Shown in pieces: positions 49,089-63,100 of a stretch of DNA of 64,000 nucleotides. Position 1 is the first letter of the stretch, and each line of letters starts with the position of its first letter. The stretch lies in the NCBI GenBank assembly GCA_018881555.1, contig JACAXG010000013.1, positions 12,228,479 through 12,292,478 on the forward strand. The letters are read 5' to 3'. Position numbers and translations under genes: made by a program. The DNA is from Amblyornis subalaris. Taxonomy: Eukaryota > Chordata > Aves > Passeriformes > Ptilonorhynchidae. The notes beneath the pieces were generated by a model. The model had not been told where the DNA came from. It did no database searches and saw nothing but the letters and a program-made list of their open reading frames with translations.

Positions 49089-52000
49089 AGGTGCAGTAAT
49101 TAGAGACAATAGGATGTGGAGCAGGAATACAGAGGAAAAGGCTGAATTTTATTAAATTAAATGTTTCCACCAATAGGTAAGCAACAAACCCCCATGTAAG
49201 ACTGTGAATTAATTGTGGAGAATATTTGTTGTTCTGCCATACGCTCGCTATGTAAATAGTGCTGCCAGCAGTACAGGCAGGTCTGTGTCGTGTGGAACAT
49301 TGCTATGAAATACAGGTGTGTGAGAAGGGGACAGTAACATTTCTGCTCATTTTATTTCTCTCCTTGATAATTTTTCTTTCTCTTTGAAGAGGAGAAAATA
49401 AGCTTGAGGCTCTTTGCTTTTCAAAGGTGTACACCACACGGAGTTGCTCTGTGTATCAAATCTGTAACTTTTGAAGGGTTTGTGGTGTTCTGTTTGATTG
49501 CTTTGAGCTTTGTTTTGATTTGGATTTTTTGGGGGTGTTTTGTTTTTACTTTAGGCGTGCTACATAGTACATAGGTGTTTGTAAATAATAGTTCCCCTGA
49601 CAGAAGTCCTAAAAATACAGCATGATTCATGACAAAAACTGGCAATGATTTTCATGGTAGGAAAATAGAAATGGCTTATAATGTAATTTAGCATTAAAAT
49701 ATATTTGAGATTGGAGGGCTGTTAAAGCTGTGATAGGGACATCGTTCCATGTGTGCCAAAATACTGTTTGGTTTTTGTGGGTTTGGAGGGTTTTTTCCTG
49801 ATTTTTAAATACCGAGTTCATTTTGCTAAAGTAGCATCTGCACGGCAGGCCATGTATTTTTATGATGCTTATTTCACTTCCCAGGCTTTATAACGCTACC
49901 CAAAGGCATGCTGTGCTAACCTAGAAATTCACTTTTTATGTCTTCTTGTTTCTGAATAACTAGATGAACTAATAATAGCCTGAAAGTACATCAAAAGTGA
50001 GCTTAGGGTTAGCGAGGTAATGGTGTCTTTGTATTTGACTTGAAAATTTTTAGTTTGTGAATTAAGTACATAAATAGCAGCTAGGATGTTTTATAGCAGG
50101 AGTTATGTGAGCTTGGAATGGACAGACTGGGTGTACAGCATGGCAGGAGCTTTATATCTGCTACTGTCTTGTCAGTGCGATACAGAAACGGGGTTCTCTT
50201 CTTCAGAGGATGTCTCGGGTCTTAATCTTTCAAACTAGCCCTCCAAACTGGGCTTCTGGAGGTGAAAAGTGTAATCAGGTGCCTGATTCTGTATGTGTGT
50301 GTTGTGAAATCAGAGAGCATTATTTGCGTGGTGCTAAAGTGCACATGGAGACTGACAGGTTTTTTTCTATGTCCAGAAGGTGTGAACCGAGAGCCAAGTT
50401 AGAATATATGGCAGACAGCACTGAGCGTTTAAAGCCTACACTTGGGATAACGTTGNTTGCAGTAACTGCATAGTATCTCTTATTTGTGTGCAAGAATTGA
50501 CTTAGCTTGTCAGTCATTCCCTTCATTGCTTCCTGAGGAAAAGGAGGAGGTCACACGTGTGGAATGTTGGTGTCTCAGTTCCACTCCGCACCTGATAGTT
50601 TAGTTTCTGGGAATTCTCATCCAGGCCAAAGTTACTCTTTGACCNTCCCAACGAGGGCTTCTTAAATTTGTGACAAATAGTATAATGCAAAATAAGAACC
50701 CCTTAATACTGTTCTCTAAGGGTACTTAACGGATGTGGGAGGAAGATTTTTAACTAATATTCCTGGCATGATGCTGTCTATGGCTTTTGGAAGGATGCAT
50801 TCCTCTTCACTTGGTCTGTTTGCAAACAATTTAAAAAATATGGCACATCATCTTTTTTCCTGTCACATCAAAATAAGCTTGAGAGGTGCAGGGGAGCAGG
50901 GATTGCTTTCCTTTTTATCACATGTATTTATGAACACTTCTATGGCTTCTCTAGCAAGTCTCATTTTTCTTCATGTTTTTCTGAAGCACTTTTTTTTGCT
51001 TTTCAGCTACAAATCTCCACTGTAAGAGCCATCATAAAAATATTTATATCATGATATGGTATTGATAGAGTATTTTTTTAATGTAGTGATAGTTTGTGGT
51101 CTGCATAATTGAAACANATACCTGGATTTTATCTGCTTTGAGTTAGGTCAGATGCTTACTCGTTGATGTACTGGGTGATTTCTGAAAGACTTAGTGACAA
51201 TTTTTAAAAACTATAAAATAAAATCTACATACCACTGTCTCTTAGCATAAGCAGCTCTCAAGTTTATGGTCCTGAAGGATAGAAGCACTCTACAGTATCT
51301 TTCAGGAGTGACTTGTAAGTCCACTGTTACAGGCCAGGCATCTTTGCGTTGTCTCTTCTTGGTGAAGATTAAATTGCTGTAAAACATCATCNGGTGCACT
51401 ATGCTGAAATCCTTTCCAAGAGTGCCAAATCCCTTTCAACTAAAGAAACAAATTTGAATTTGTTCTTGATTCCCTCATAAACAATTTATGTGGACTGTTG
51501 CTTATCTTCATTTCTTATCTTCACAAAATTCATGTTTAGCAATTGGTTCCATGTTATTTGATATCAGAGTTAAGCTGACAGGTCTATTAATTTCGTTTCC
51601 CTCCCCAGCCCCTCACTTTGCAAAGGCAGGTATTGCTTTGTGTTCCTCTGGGATGCTTCGTCCTCTCCGAGTGTTCCAAGATGATCACAAATTGGTTAGA
51701 GATTTTTTTTTTGTTNTTCTCTAAAGTATTTCCTCAAAAGCTATAGGCTCAACTTTTGATATTGTTGATGTGAAGTTATCTGTGATGCCAAAATATTCTT
51801 TAACTTGTTGATTAAAAAAAATGTTTTATACACAATTTTTATTTTAACTGTAAGTTTTAATTATAGTACAGTGCCTTTTTGAAGATAAAAGCAAAATCTC
51901 TGTTAATAATTCATCCAGTTTTAGCACAACTTTGCTGCTTTTTTCCTCCCTTATACTTAAAGTTTTTTTTTTTCCTCTCCCTTACAGTCTCTGACTCATG

Positions 52001-54040
52001 TTGTGCTTTACATTTCTAATGATCAGGAATAAAAGTACAATGTATAATCTTATTCTGTTATTAACAGAATTAGCATTAAAAAACCCCACAAAGAAATCAT
52101 GAAAAAATTAGTATAGATGTTGTCAAGATTGAAATGAAAAGCGTTTCTAACAATTAGAGTTCATAACACACAGCATGAATGTAGCAATTGTTCTGTTATG
52201 GCAGCTGACTTGATTTGATGTATATACAATTAAAACCCTGAAAAACTAATTTTTAAACATTCTTTGCGTATGTGAAATACTGTGCTATCCACAGTGCTTT
52301 TGTTTGGACTTGCTAAAAAGCTCTCATATATAGTAAAATAACTTTAATGGAAAGAAATAAAATGCAGAAAATGGTATTTTTTTTTTAGCCAAGTGCTGAA
52401 CATGCGCATTTAATCCCCTTGTGATTAAAGCACTTAAACACGCACTTACCTTTGTGTGTGAGTATTCCCATTCTCTGAAATGAGGCTGCTTATGCTTAAA
52501 ACCTTTAGCAAGGCCATATGAAAGAACAGGTTTTGTGCATTGTTAACTAAATAGTACTGATGACTCCATTAAAATGAACACGCATACAATATCTTTGAAT
52601 TTATGTCCTTATTGCTCCCATTTTTCAAATTTGAAATATTAAAAGGAAGGCAAAGCTATCTGCAGCCTTTAGAGTACAGCAAAAGAAAAGAAGCCTCTCA
52701 TCATAAATATCATTACTTCAATTGCATTTTTCCACCCAACTGGGTAATTCTGAAGACACATACTATAACTCATGCAAAGGAGAGGAGTGGAAAAGAGAAA
52801 TCACACTTGGTCTGTTGTGCCAGCCACACCGNAGTAGTTTTAAGATTGTATTTTATACACGTCTACTTGCTGGTTTTTAAACCTTACGTTTTGTAATAAG
52901 GTTTTCACTCGGCTTCAGTGAAGTGTTGCATGGCTCAGTTACCTGCCATACTGTACCTATTATGAGTTGAAGATTTTAATTCTTCTTCAGCATTTTTTGT
53001 AAAGGTATTGCCACTGTATTATTTAAAAATATTCATAGCAGTGCTCAGGTACTTGTTGAGTTCCACATGGTCTTTGAGACAGTATTTTTGTTATGTANTG
53101 AATAAATTGTCATCAGATCTTATCAGAATAATATGTAGTATTGATTCTATACATAATCTTTCAGAATATTTACAAGGGAAATGTAAATCACCTATACTTG
53201 GTATTGGCAGCATGATTAGAATTTTTTAAAATCTGTTTACTATGAGAGTTTTTGCACTAAGCTTTTAATATGTTTTTTGAGGTCTGTCAGTTGTTAGTAA
53301 TTATGTAAATATATCAATCCATGTCAAAGCTTATAAATCTATTCTCTATGCTAGCACTCTTCTGCAATAACTTAACACAGTCTGTAGATGTTGGTAATTT
53401 CCATGTGATTTTTCTCTTAATTATTATTTTGGTTTAATAATGTTTATAATATTTAGTAGAGGTCTTGAAGTATCAGTGGCAAGAGAAGACTCTGAGGAGA
53501 TTATACCGACATTTTATCATGTATTTATGAACACTGGAATTTTCTGTTCTTGTCTTATTGTTCTTTTTATTACATGCTCTAAAGTTTTCCCCAACGATGC
53601 CAACAATGCTGCCTGATGCCGCTCTGTGAGCTGAAGGACTGAACTGGTGAGGTTGTTTGCTAAAACTAAGTAATGTCCAGTGAGTTGTGGCTTCATATTA
53701 ACCAGTCAATTATACGATGTGGGTTACAGATCTTAGCAATAGTTTGAAAATGTTAATCTCATTCTAATCTCATTCATGCTTCCTGACTGTTCTTTTTAAG
53801 GAAGTCCCTCATGTTTAAATATACAATAAAGGTGCCCAGNGAGTAAGGCTTGGGTTATGTTGGTGTTTACTTCCCTTGTGCTGCTGTACTCACTGCTGGA
53901 AACATTTTGGGTCTNCTGTTTTCCAATCAGAGTTGTAGAAACATTTCCTTATTTAGGTTTTCCAATATCCTGCAGCTTGTGGTTAATAGTTTTGTCTCAT
54001 GTTTTCATCCAAAGCCTTAAATATTTTCCATCATGGTTTT
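48366..54040 (+). other. Intron-like AT-rich DNA
   Basis: Unique non-coding sequence with one strong microsatellite (49032-49089). Short frames only, none with a recognisable domain. Confidence 0.7.
49032..49089. repeat. (TG)n-(GA)n compound microsatellite
   Basis: About 21 uninterrupted TG units pass directly into about eight GA units. The TG part can form Z-DNA and the GA part triplex DNA. The length and purity make it very likely polymorphic. Confidence 0.95.
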
Positions 54041-54044
54041 GATT

Positions 54045-54100
54045 AGGGCATGGAAGTAGATGATCTTTGAGTCCCTTCCAACCTACACCAGGTTGTGTGA
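54045..54100 (+). mobile_element. CR1 3'-terminal remnant (short)
   Basis: The segment 'gtagatgatctttgagtccc' followed by 'ttccaacctacaccaggttgtgtga' matches the last ~55 bp of CR1 in sense orientation (GATGATCTTTGAGGTCCCTTCCAACC-like core) with a decayed terminal octamer. It is too short to place in a subfamily. Confidence 0.75.
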
Positions 54101-57100
54101 AAAGAGGTTCTTTCAGTTTTCACTCCTATTTCAGTTGTCAATCCTCATCTCATTTCTGTTAACAAAACACGTGGGACTGTCAGGAAACTTCTGGGGAAGG
54201 AAAAAGGGCTTCCCCTTCTGAAAACAGACTTGCTCCTTTGTTTTTTGGTGTCAACAATCAGAAATTCTTACATGCCTAGCAAGAATCAAGTCAGTGACAG
54301 AAAAGCACCACTTTTGCCATAAGATTTTAATTCCAGATGCTAATATCCTAAACAGGATACAGTTCACAAAAATACAGAAATGACCACGAAGTTGTGTATA
54401 TCTGTAAAGTTTGTTCCTTTTTCATGCCTACAACGGGTACTCAGTGGGGAAGCAACTTGCCATGCCTACTGAATTTTAGAATCATTGTGTCATTTGGAAG
54501 AGCTCAAATGTCACTGTAAGGAAATAAACAGGAAGAGGTACTACAGAGAAGCGATATCGAATGAAAATGGGCTAAGAGGATATAAATGTAATTAGCGAAA
54601 CACATTTTCATGACTAGCAAAATTAGCACCCATTTATACATGTTATACACTTGAACCCTTGTTGACACCTGAGGCTGGGAAAATATATCTGCTAATCAAA
54701 ACATGTAATTATATCCTATGAAGCTGAAGTAACGCACTGAATCCTTGCTCTTCGTGGTGNTAATGATTTGTGAAACTCATTTACCCGATCACCTCAGTTT
54801 GTCCTTTCTTGCTGTATTTCTGTTCCCCAAAATAGAGAGGTCAGGGACATTATAAAGCGATTTAAGTATTAGATCTATGGAAGAGTGAACATTGCATAAA
54901 TTGTTAGATGGTATTGATATTAGAGAAGAAGGTGCTCTCAATAGTGGGGGGGAAATCCTCTGGTTGTAAAATAAGCAAAGCAAGATAAATTATTAACTTG
55001 CAAGAGAACTGAAATTCCTGTGAAGCTTTAATGTAGTTGAGGAGTTGGTAGCTTGTAATTTGCCACTGGCATGACCTTACTTTGCAGTCTTCAGAGCCCA
55101 TATCTACATCTAATTGAAGAACATTATGATCTGGCACAAAAACATCAAGGGGACAAAATTATAAATGATTAGTTTTGTAGTAGTTTAGACCTATATAGGA
55201 AAACTACTCAGGAAAAATGGGATCTAAAAAATGCTTACTAAGTTTAATGATGTGACAAGAGATAAATTTATTTTGGTTTACAGCCTGATTCTAAAGTAGC
55301 ATTGTGGAGATGTGAGAGATGAACCAGCCTAATGTGGAAGAACAATTTATTTAGTCTGAAAATAGTGAAGTGTGTTGCTTCAGTGAAAGGTGTGCTGCCA
55401 TCGCCATGGACACAGTTCTCTTGCAGCTTTTGGTTTATGTGTGTAGGTAGCACAAGTGAGAATTGGGAGGGGGTAAGGGGGAAAGGAGGGTTTAGACATA
55501 GTTTTTTGATGATTAAAAGTACAACCAGAAATTAACTGATTCTCAATAGCATTAAAATCATCTTTAGTTCTTGCAGTTCAACAGAATCTTCAGGCAAGTT
55601 AAGTTATAAAGATGATTGTAAAAGGGAGAAATGCTTCTGCTGTGGCACAGATGTTATCCATCTTGGTTAAGCAGCTCTGGCAGGTACTTTTGAATAACCA
55701 GTCCTAAATACTCTTTTTAACCACTTTGGGTTTCTATATTTGGCTGTCTTAGATGACCCAAACAAGAAGAGTTTTTATACCAATGCTGCTTTACTATTCT
55801 TTACTTTCACCATTTTTACTGACATTCAATGAGAATGTTTTCTTTCTTTCTCTAAAAGCCAAGATAATTAAAATTTAAAACTGAATAAACATAGTACACA
55901 TAATATTTATTAATCACGAGGTGCTGTGAAGAACAGTGTAGTATAAAAGTGCATTAGTACAGATACATTAACATATTTAGTATTAAAAGGTTTCTTAGAA
56001 AACTGGAAATAAGCAGAAAATTTACTGCTTCTAATATTTGAAGGTAAATTAATTCAATGTATCATAGTTCTGTTGATATAATCTTCCTTTATACCCTAAT
56101 TTCATGCAAGGGAAACTGTGGCAATATTATATATTTTATTTGCCATATGCAATGTAGTTACTGACCTAAATTTCCNACTTGGATCCATTAATCTCACCGT
56201 TTTAGGTGAAGACTCATGGAACACCATAGATGTTTTGGAAAAAAANCACAATTTCAGTTAACAAAAATTATTTTAAAAAACTTGCTGTACATACTTTGAG
56301 ATAAAATTGGAGAGTCTAAATAAGTTATCAAATAAATTGAACAGGTATGATAATATGTGCTGCTGCCTTGAGTCTGTACATAAGTCATCTAGCACAGGGA
56401 TGTTCTGTAATTACTGTTGTGCAACTGCTGGAGTTGTTGTTCTTTCAGTATAATCTATTTGTCATGGGATATCTGGCAAATCCTTTAAGTTGTAACATTT
56501 ACTGAAAAAGTCAGTCTGTTACTTCAGTATCAAGAAGATTCTAGTTCTCCATTTAAAGTCATTAGGTATGATTTTTGGGTAGGAATTTAAAATTTTCTGT
56601 CCCTTTATACACTGCTTGCCTCAAACCAGTGATGTTTTATGGAACCTGAATACCTGTGCANAGAGTGGACTGCTTGAACATTCAGAATCCAGGAACAGTG
56701 CCACAGGAATTAGAGGAAAATTGTGGAGCTCAATCACAGACCTTAAGTTCTCTTCAGAGTGAATTGTTGCCTGGGCTGAACTACTCACACCTTAATGCAG
56801 CCAAGGGTTGTTCATGCTTACTGACATTTAATTTGGCATTTTTCCTTGCTTTATCAATTTCTATTACCCAGTCATGCAAGAACTCTTTTTTTAGGAAGGT
56901 TGTTTTTGCACTCTGTTCTGAGGATTAACAAGAGTGAAGTGTCCAAAGCACAGCTTTAATCCACACAATTCTGTGCGTACATTGTGCTNAATGAAGCAAT
57001 TTTGCAACTCAAGTGCTTGATTTTTCCTCTTGGAGTCAGTAGAGAGTGGTAGATGCTTTTGGGTGCTTTCCAGAGGAAGANCATCCCATTGCAAGTTCAC

Positions 57101-60100
57101 TCATTTGAGTTAGATGGACAAGACCTCCCTCTGAACATGTGTCTGGAGGGCTTCTTTCTCTCCCCTCACTGTGGAGAGTAGGAGCTTTGGCTTCTCTGTC
57201 ACGGATCTGGCCATGGTCTGAGTGTCTAATTTAGGTAGAGAAGATCCCACCCTTCTGGGTTTTTAGTGCGTGCTGGGGATGTTGACCACTAACAGATTAA
57301 AAGACTTTTGCCGCTGTCGGATGGTAAAAGGAAAGGTCAGAAAGATGAACTTTGACATATTTGTTTGTGAAAAGGCTACTTCAGCTGAGACATTGCTCAC
57401 TTGCACCTTTTTCAGAAGTGATGTCTTCCACCTCGTAGTTGTCCCTTGTGTGAAGTTCTGTTATAGGTGTGATTCGCCTGATGGTCTCCNTGTAGCAGAT
57501 GATATCTAGGGTCTGTCACAGGATTTGATATGTGGAAATTTAAATAGTTTCAGATGCTTGTGATGGAATAAGACCAAGTAATTGGGAAGGACTAGTTAAA
57601 ATATCAGAGTGTTGTTGGTCAGTCCATCAATGAATATGTGAATTGTACCATGATACCCTACCTGGTAAAAGTCTTATGTCCAGAGGTGAAATAGTGCATT
57701 TGCAACTTCCTCTATAAAAGAGAGGTTCTGCTTTGTCATAACTGCCAGGCTCTGTTTGCTCTCTCCTTGAGAAGAGTGCTGGTTTTACAGCTCAACATCG
57801 TTCTGTGCTGGAACAGGGTCAGCTGCTGTATGGATTTTATCAGTGATAAACATAACTGCATCCAGTAAAGATTAGGGTTTAAATTCTATTTTCTGAAGCA
57901 CGCCTTTACTCTCAGGTGATTGAATATAGCTCTTGGCCATGGGTGACTGGTGACATGTTTAATGTCCCAAATTAATGACCACTCAGTCCCCTGCTAGCTG
58001 CATCAGAGGTATTGTGATAAAAGCAAAATTGGGGGATTACTACTGGGCTGAGGCACAGTCTGTCCACTTTGAGAAAACAGGTTTCTAGTGACCCAATCAN
58101 TCACTTGACTTGTCTCCTCCTGCATTTGTGTCATCTTCTCTTATTTGACAGATATTACATACGTTGAAAGTGGAAAATTATTTTTTCAGACTGACGTAAC
58201 TTGATCTGATGGCTNGTACTAAAAAAGAAAGTCTAAAAAAAATTACTGGCATGTGAAAGTTCTTATTATATTCTTAAGTTTATCTCTTGTCATGTTTTTA
58301 CATCAGCTGGCAAACTAGAAGTAGCATGCAGTGTTTTATACATGGAGCATGCTTCCCATCCTAATGCACTNTTTGGATCCACTGAACAGCAGCAATGTGT
58401 TCAGGATTTGTGCCCTGCACAAAAAGAAGGTAAANGCTTGTACAGAGAGTGCCAATGCCAGGAGGGCAAGGAAAGGAACAGGGCCGGCCCACTCCCCTGC
58501 CTCATTCTGAATAGTGCCTTAGTGTTTGGACAATATCTAATCCTTAATCTGAAAGGATGTGTGAGGTGTTCATTTTATTTACTTTGCAGGAATAAAATGC
58601 TCAGCTGCACCTATTACAGTCTGAATGTATTTCTTCAGGGCAGTCCTCTCTGATTCTTGGTCCTTGGAGCTTTTGGCTTGTTTTTTTTTTTTTCCCTAGG
58701 TCTAACAGAATTATAACCGGTTATGCTGTATGTTTGTTTTCTCAGCTTCTTGGCTGGCTTTTCAAGTCTCTTACTCCAGCTTTTCCTGAAGGTTTTGTGG
58801 TTTGTTGCTCCATTGTAGGCGAACATGAAGTGAGCAATGGAAAATTAGCTGTGAACATGAGGTACAGTTTTTGTATGAACGTCTAAACTTGGCACTTAGA
58901 TTCCTATTTACACCTAAGGTCATCCTTGTGCTATTTGTATTTTTAAATTTTTTTTTTTAGACTGATCACATATATGGGAATAACCTGTTTGTTATGAACT
59001 CTGCATATCATCAGCACTATGTTCACAGATACCCAAGTTTTTAATGCAGTTATGGGATACAATTAAGTGCATCTTTTAGTAGGTGGAAGAGATTCCTTTT
59101 AAAATAGCAAAAAGCCCTTGCTCACCTGTTCCAATGTTTTTATCCAAGCTATTTGAGGATATATAGGGTATAAACAAAACTTAAATTCTCTCATTTGCTT
59201 TATGGTTTCCTTTATCTGGGACCTTAAGATTCATAACACAAAACTAGCTGCCTTGAGAGGGAGTTGGGGAGTGTCCTTTGTGTCGTTCTGATTTTGGTTT
59301 GGTCTGTTGCAAAGCCANTCCCCGGGGCTGCCAAACAATATCAGGGCAGCGATTCCCAACCTGTTTATTGGCGTGTTTGTGTGCTGTGATCCTATCTCTG
59401 ACTTATTCCCAGGCTCCTCCTGCTGCCTCCGGCTCTGTTTCTAAGCTCTCATGCTGGGATTGGCCATCAGACGCTGTGTTAAGGCAGTTTGATGGCTCCT
59501 GTTTGCATCCTAATGATTTTTCTTTTAGTTTTGAGATTACTCTGACCCATTTATTGCTTTGTTCCTTTTTATATGACATTTATGGACAATGATGGACACT
59601 TAAAAGATGGACAACAATTGAAAATTTTCAAATGTCAGCCAGTTCCAAATACTATTTAACACTTTTAAAGTTCAAGTCACTACTTGGCCTTTTTCTTGCT
59701 TCCTCTTTAATGAAGACTGAAACTTTCTTCATTCGGTTCCCTTTAAAGCAGAAGCGTTTGATGTAGATTAACACTGAATCTACTTTTCAAACTCCCTTTT
59801 TCATCCCACAACAGACCATGTATAGGATCAAATGGCATNATTTTGATCAACTAAAATATTTGGAGATAGGCTGTCTGTGAACTGTCTTACGCTTTCGGTA
59901 TTTCCATGGTAATATATGTGGAGGAGGAGAAAATCTGATTTATACNTGTTTTCCCAGTCATGATTTGTCATTATAAGTGAAGATTCTTTTAGGTAATGTA
60001 GTCAACACAAAGCTAAAAGGCAAGTTTGGCATAATCCCAGTTTTANCCTTTATGAAATATCATTTATGCAGAGTAAGATTACATGAAGTTCTTAATTGCC

Positions 60101-63100
60101 AGGATTTATAAAAGAATACTTCAGTATGCACTGATATGTCACAATAGTCACCTAAGATGCCGTGATTTTGCATGTGTGTGTAACAGAGGGCAGAGTTTTT
60201 TTCTGGAATTTTTTTATGGGGAGTCTGGAGATTCTGTGTAATAGCANTGTCTTGTGCTATGGTTTAGATGGCTTTTATCTATCCACTAGAAGCNATTTCA
60301 GGATAAATTGACAACCTGCACTGTGTCTTTTTACTCAATCACCTCTGTGTGCAGNGTGCCAGTAGTGTTTTCAGAACGGCACTTATGATAAGGAAAAAGT
60401 AGGCATAAATGGGCTGCTGAGAATTTATTGGTAGTCCTCNTTCTGTTGATCAGGAGGAGCTCTGCCAACACAGTGACTCGACTGCCTGCTCANTGAACAG
60501 GTAGAGCCTTTTCTAGCCAGAGTATTTCTCCTCCTCAGAGATAAAAAGGGTAGAATGAACAGGAGCTGAGACAGCTTGTCACTGCTGAATCTTGTCCTGA
60601 CAGCTGCCTTAGCAGAATGCATTTGATAAACTGTGATTGACAAAATACTTGAAAACTGCAGCTTAAAACTGAATTTCTGGAGAGTGTGAAAGTAGAGAGG
60701 ATAAAGTAAGAATAGTCTTATGAGCACACTGAGCTNTCATCGTGCACATAACTCTCTTTAAATTTGAAAAATAGAAAGCTGCAGGGAAACCTAGACTGTC
60801 CTAATATAATTATCAAGATCATTACTGAAGTTGAGCCTTCATTTGAAGCTAGGTCATTATGTAATATTTTGTGCTCATTTACTACAACTAATGTAACTTA
60901 ATTTGGGGGTAGAGAAGGGGCAAAACAAGCAAAAAACCCNTCAGCTATGAATTGCTCTGAACCTTTGGAGTCCCTACATAAATTTTGAAGTTTTATGGTC
61001 CATTCTGAAACTAAAGAAAGAATTGGCAACAGTGGACCTACTTTCCCTGCCTTTACATTTCTGATCTGAGAACAATTCGTTTCCACTTATTGCAAATTAG
61101 GCTCCTCATCCTCCAAAAAGAAAACCCTTCTAATGNGTCTTGTACACAACTGGAGGCACTCAGGGCTCTTTCCTTAGGTGGGTTTTCCGTTCTATTTCAG
61201 GATAATATCCTCAGTTGTNTACATAAAATGTTATATGGCATTCCACAAAACTCTGAAAATTAATTACATCACTCCTGTGTAAATACTGGGATGATTTTCA
61301 AAGTACTTCTGTGTGTATTCAGTTGCAAAAAGAAGATAGGGGACACTGCCAGTACTGCTGACTGCAGAGTGCTGTGGCAGTGAGCAGAGCAGACTGTGTT
61401 GATTGTAGTCATTAGGCTGCACTACCAGTTGATGCATTTGTTGGTGTTTGTTCTATTTTTCATTTGCATTTAAATTCCTGTGAAGGAAAGATAAGATAGA
61501 GGTAAACAAATGATGCTTATTTGCTCTTCAGTTGAGTTCCTACTAGACATGGGACTTTGAGAGAGAAAACATTGGGGAAAAATATCTAGGTATCCTTTGC
61601 AAGGCATCATACCTCCATTCATTCTCCAGCAGACTTCAAAAGACNTATCCCACAGGTCTTAATGAAAACATAAATCAAGAGGGAATAACTAAAAATACAC
61701 TTAAAATTAACAGGAAACTAGGTCAATCACCACCTGACTCAGTATTTGTAGCTTAGATGAAATATATTGCAGTGTTTCTCACATCATAAATATCCTTCAG
61801 GTACATGTAGAAAGTATTGTCTAGGTTTATTTCCTCCAAAGCATTATCCCTTTGGAGTCAGTGTGTGTAGTGCTTTCTCTCTAAATCTGCACAGCACAAA
61901 CCTGTGGTGTGTTTGGGTGTGTCTGGGCAGTTCTGGCTCGTCCATGACCTGCTTGGTTTGTGCACCCTGGGCATTTAGGGCTCCATCCCATCAGGAAACA
62001 GATGAGTGTGTTTGTTGGTAGCCCATGTTGTGTGCAGAGGGAAGCAGCTGCCATCATGTGTGAGGGAACATATGTTGTTACATAAAAGAGCTGAATTTAT
62101 CTCGTCTTTTTCTGGGTATGTTGCAGCCTCTTCCTGAGCCTTGTTGTTCTGTTCATGGGGCAGACTTAATTTTGGTAGTTTTTAAAATGAGCTGGATAAA
62201 CAGAAACACACTGAAGTGGTCGATTTCTGTGTGGCAGAGTAGTGAAGACCAAGATGTTGAAAATTTCCTGAAGAATCTCACCATGTGAATGGGTGGGATA
62301 GAGAACAGCAGGTGAAAGGGATAATCGTTGAGGAAGTAGGATGGGCTCTGAATTGTCTATTAAGAATCAGGAAAGTTATGTTAGTACAACAGTGGACAAC
62401 CCTGTGAAAGGATATCCATGCGATATTAGAATAATGCAAACAACTCTCCTTTTATAACAAACAAGAGGAACCAGTGGAAAGTTTATTTAAAGATGAAACA
62501 AGAAAATATTGTCAGTNCCACCGTATAAAGGTGTGGAAGGTCCATATACATTGAGCAATATGTTGGATTTTCATCCTGTCACTTAAACAATTGAACTGCA
62601 AAATTGAGCCAGTGAGATGTGTTACCCAAAGTATTGCTTAGTTTGCTTGTGAAGAATAACTTTAATATTCTGTAGTGTAAAATGACCAGTGACGTGTTTG
62701 AAGTGTGGTGAGTAACACAAAGAATGTGAATAAGGAACGATTGTTCACNGCTTTTTATTTGTATGGGAACTATATAACATCAAATTCGCAAATTACAGAT
62801 GCCCAAATGAGCAAAAATCTACTTCCTTTACATTCAGGGTAGCTACTGGACTCTTGNCCCTGGACTTTGTAAATACTAACAATTTATGCTGGTTTAGAGC
62901 CAGACTTGAGAAATGGATGGAAGAAAAATCCAACCAGAGCTGTTGAATAAAATTTTTAGGAAATTGGAGAGGTAAGATCCTGGAGTTACAGAGGATATTC
63001 TCAAGTATTCCTTTCATATATTTATTCTAGATTTATACTTTTCCCTAGGCCAGAGAAGTGATAAAATATCTTTGATGTGATTCGCTTCAGGTTGTACTTA

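Noticed and set aside
54477..54520. Possible CR1 3' tail on the minus strand (agaatcattgtgtcatttgg)
   Set aside because: Only the first ~20 bases resemble the CR1 terminus and the rest diverges; too weak to call.
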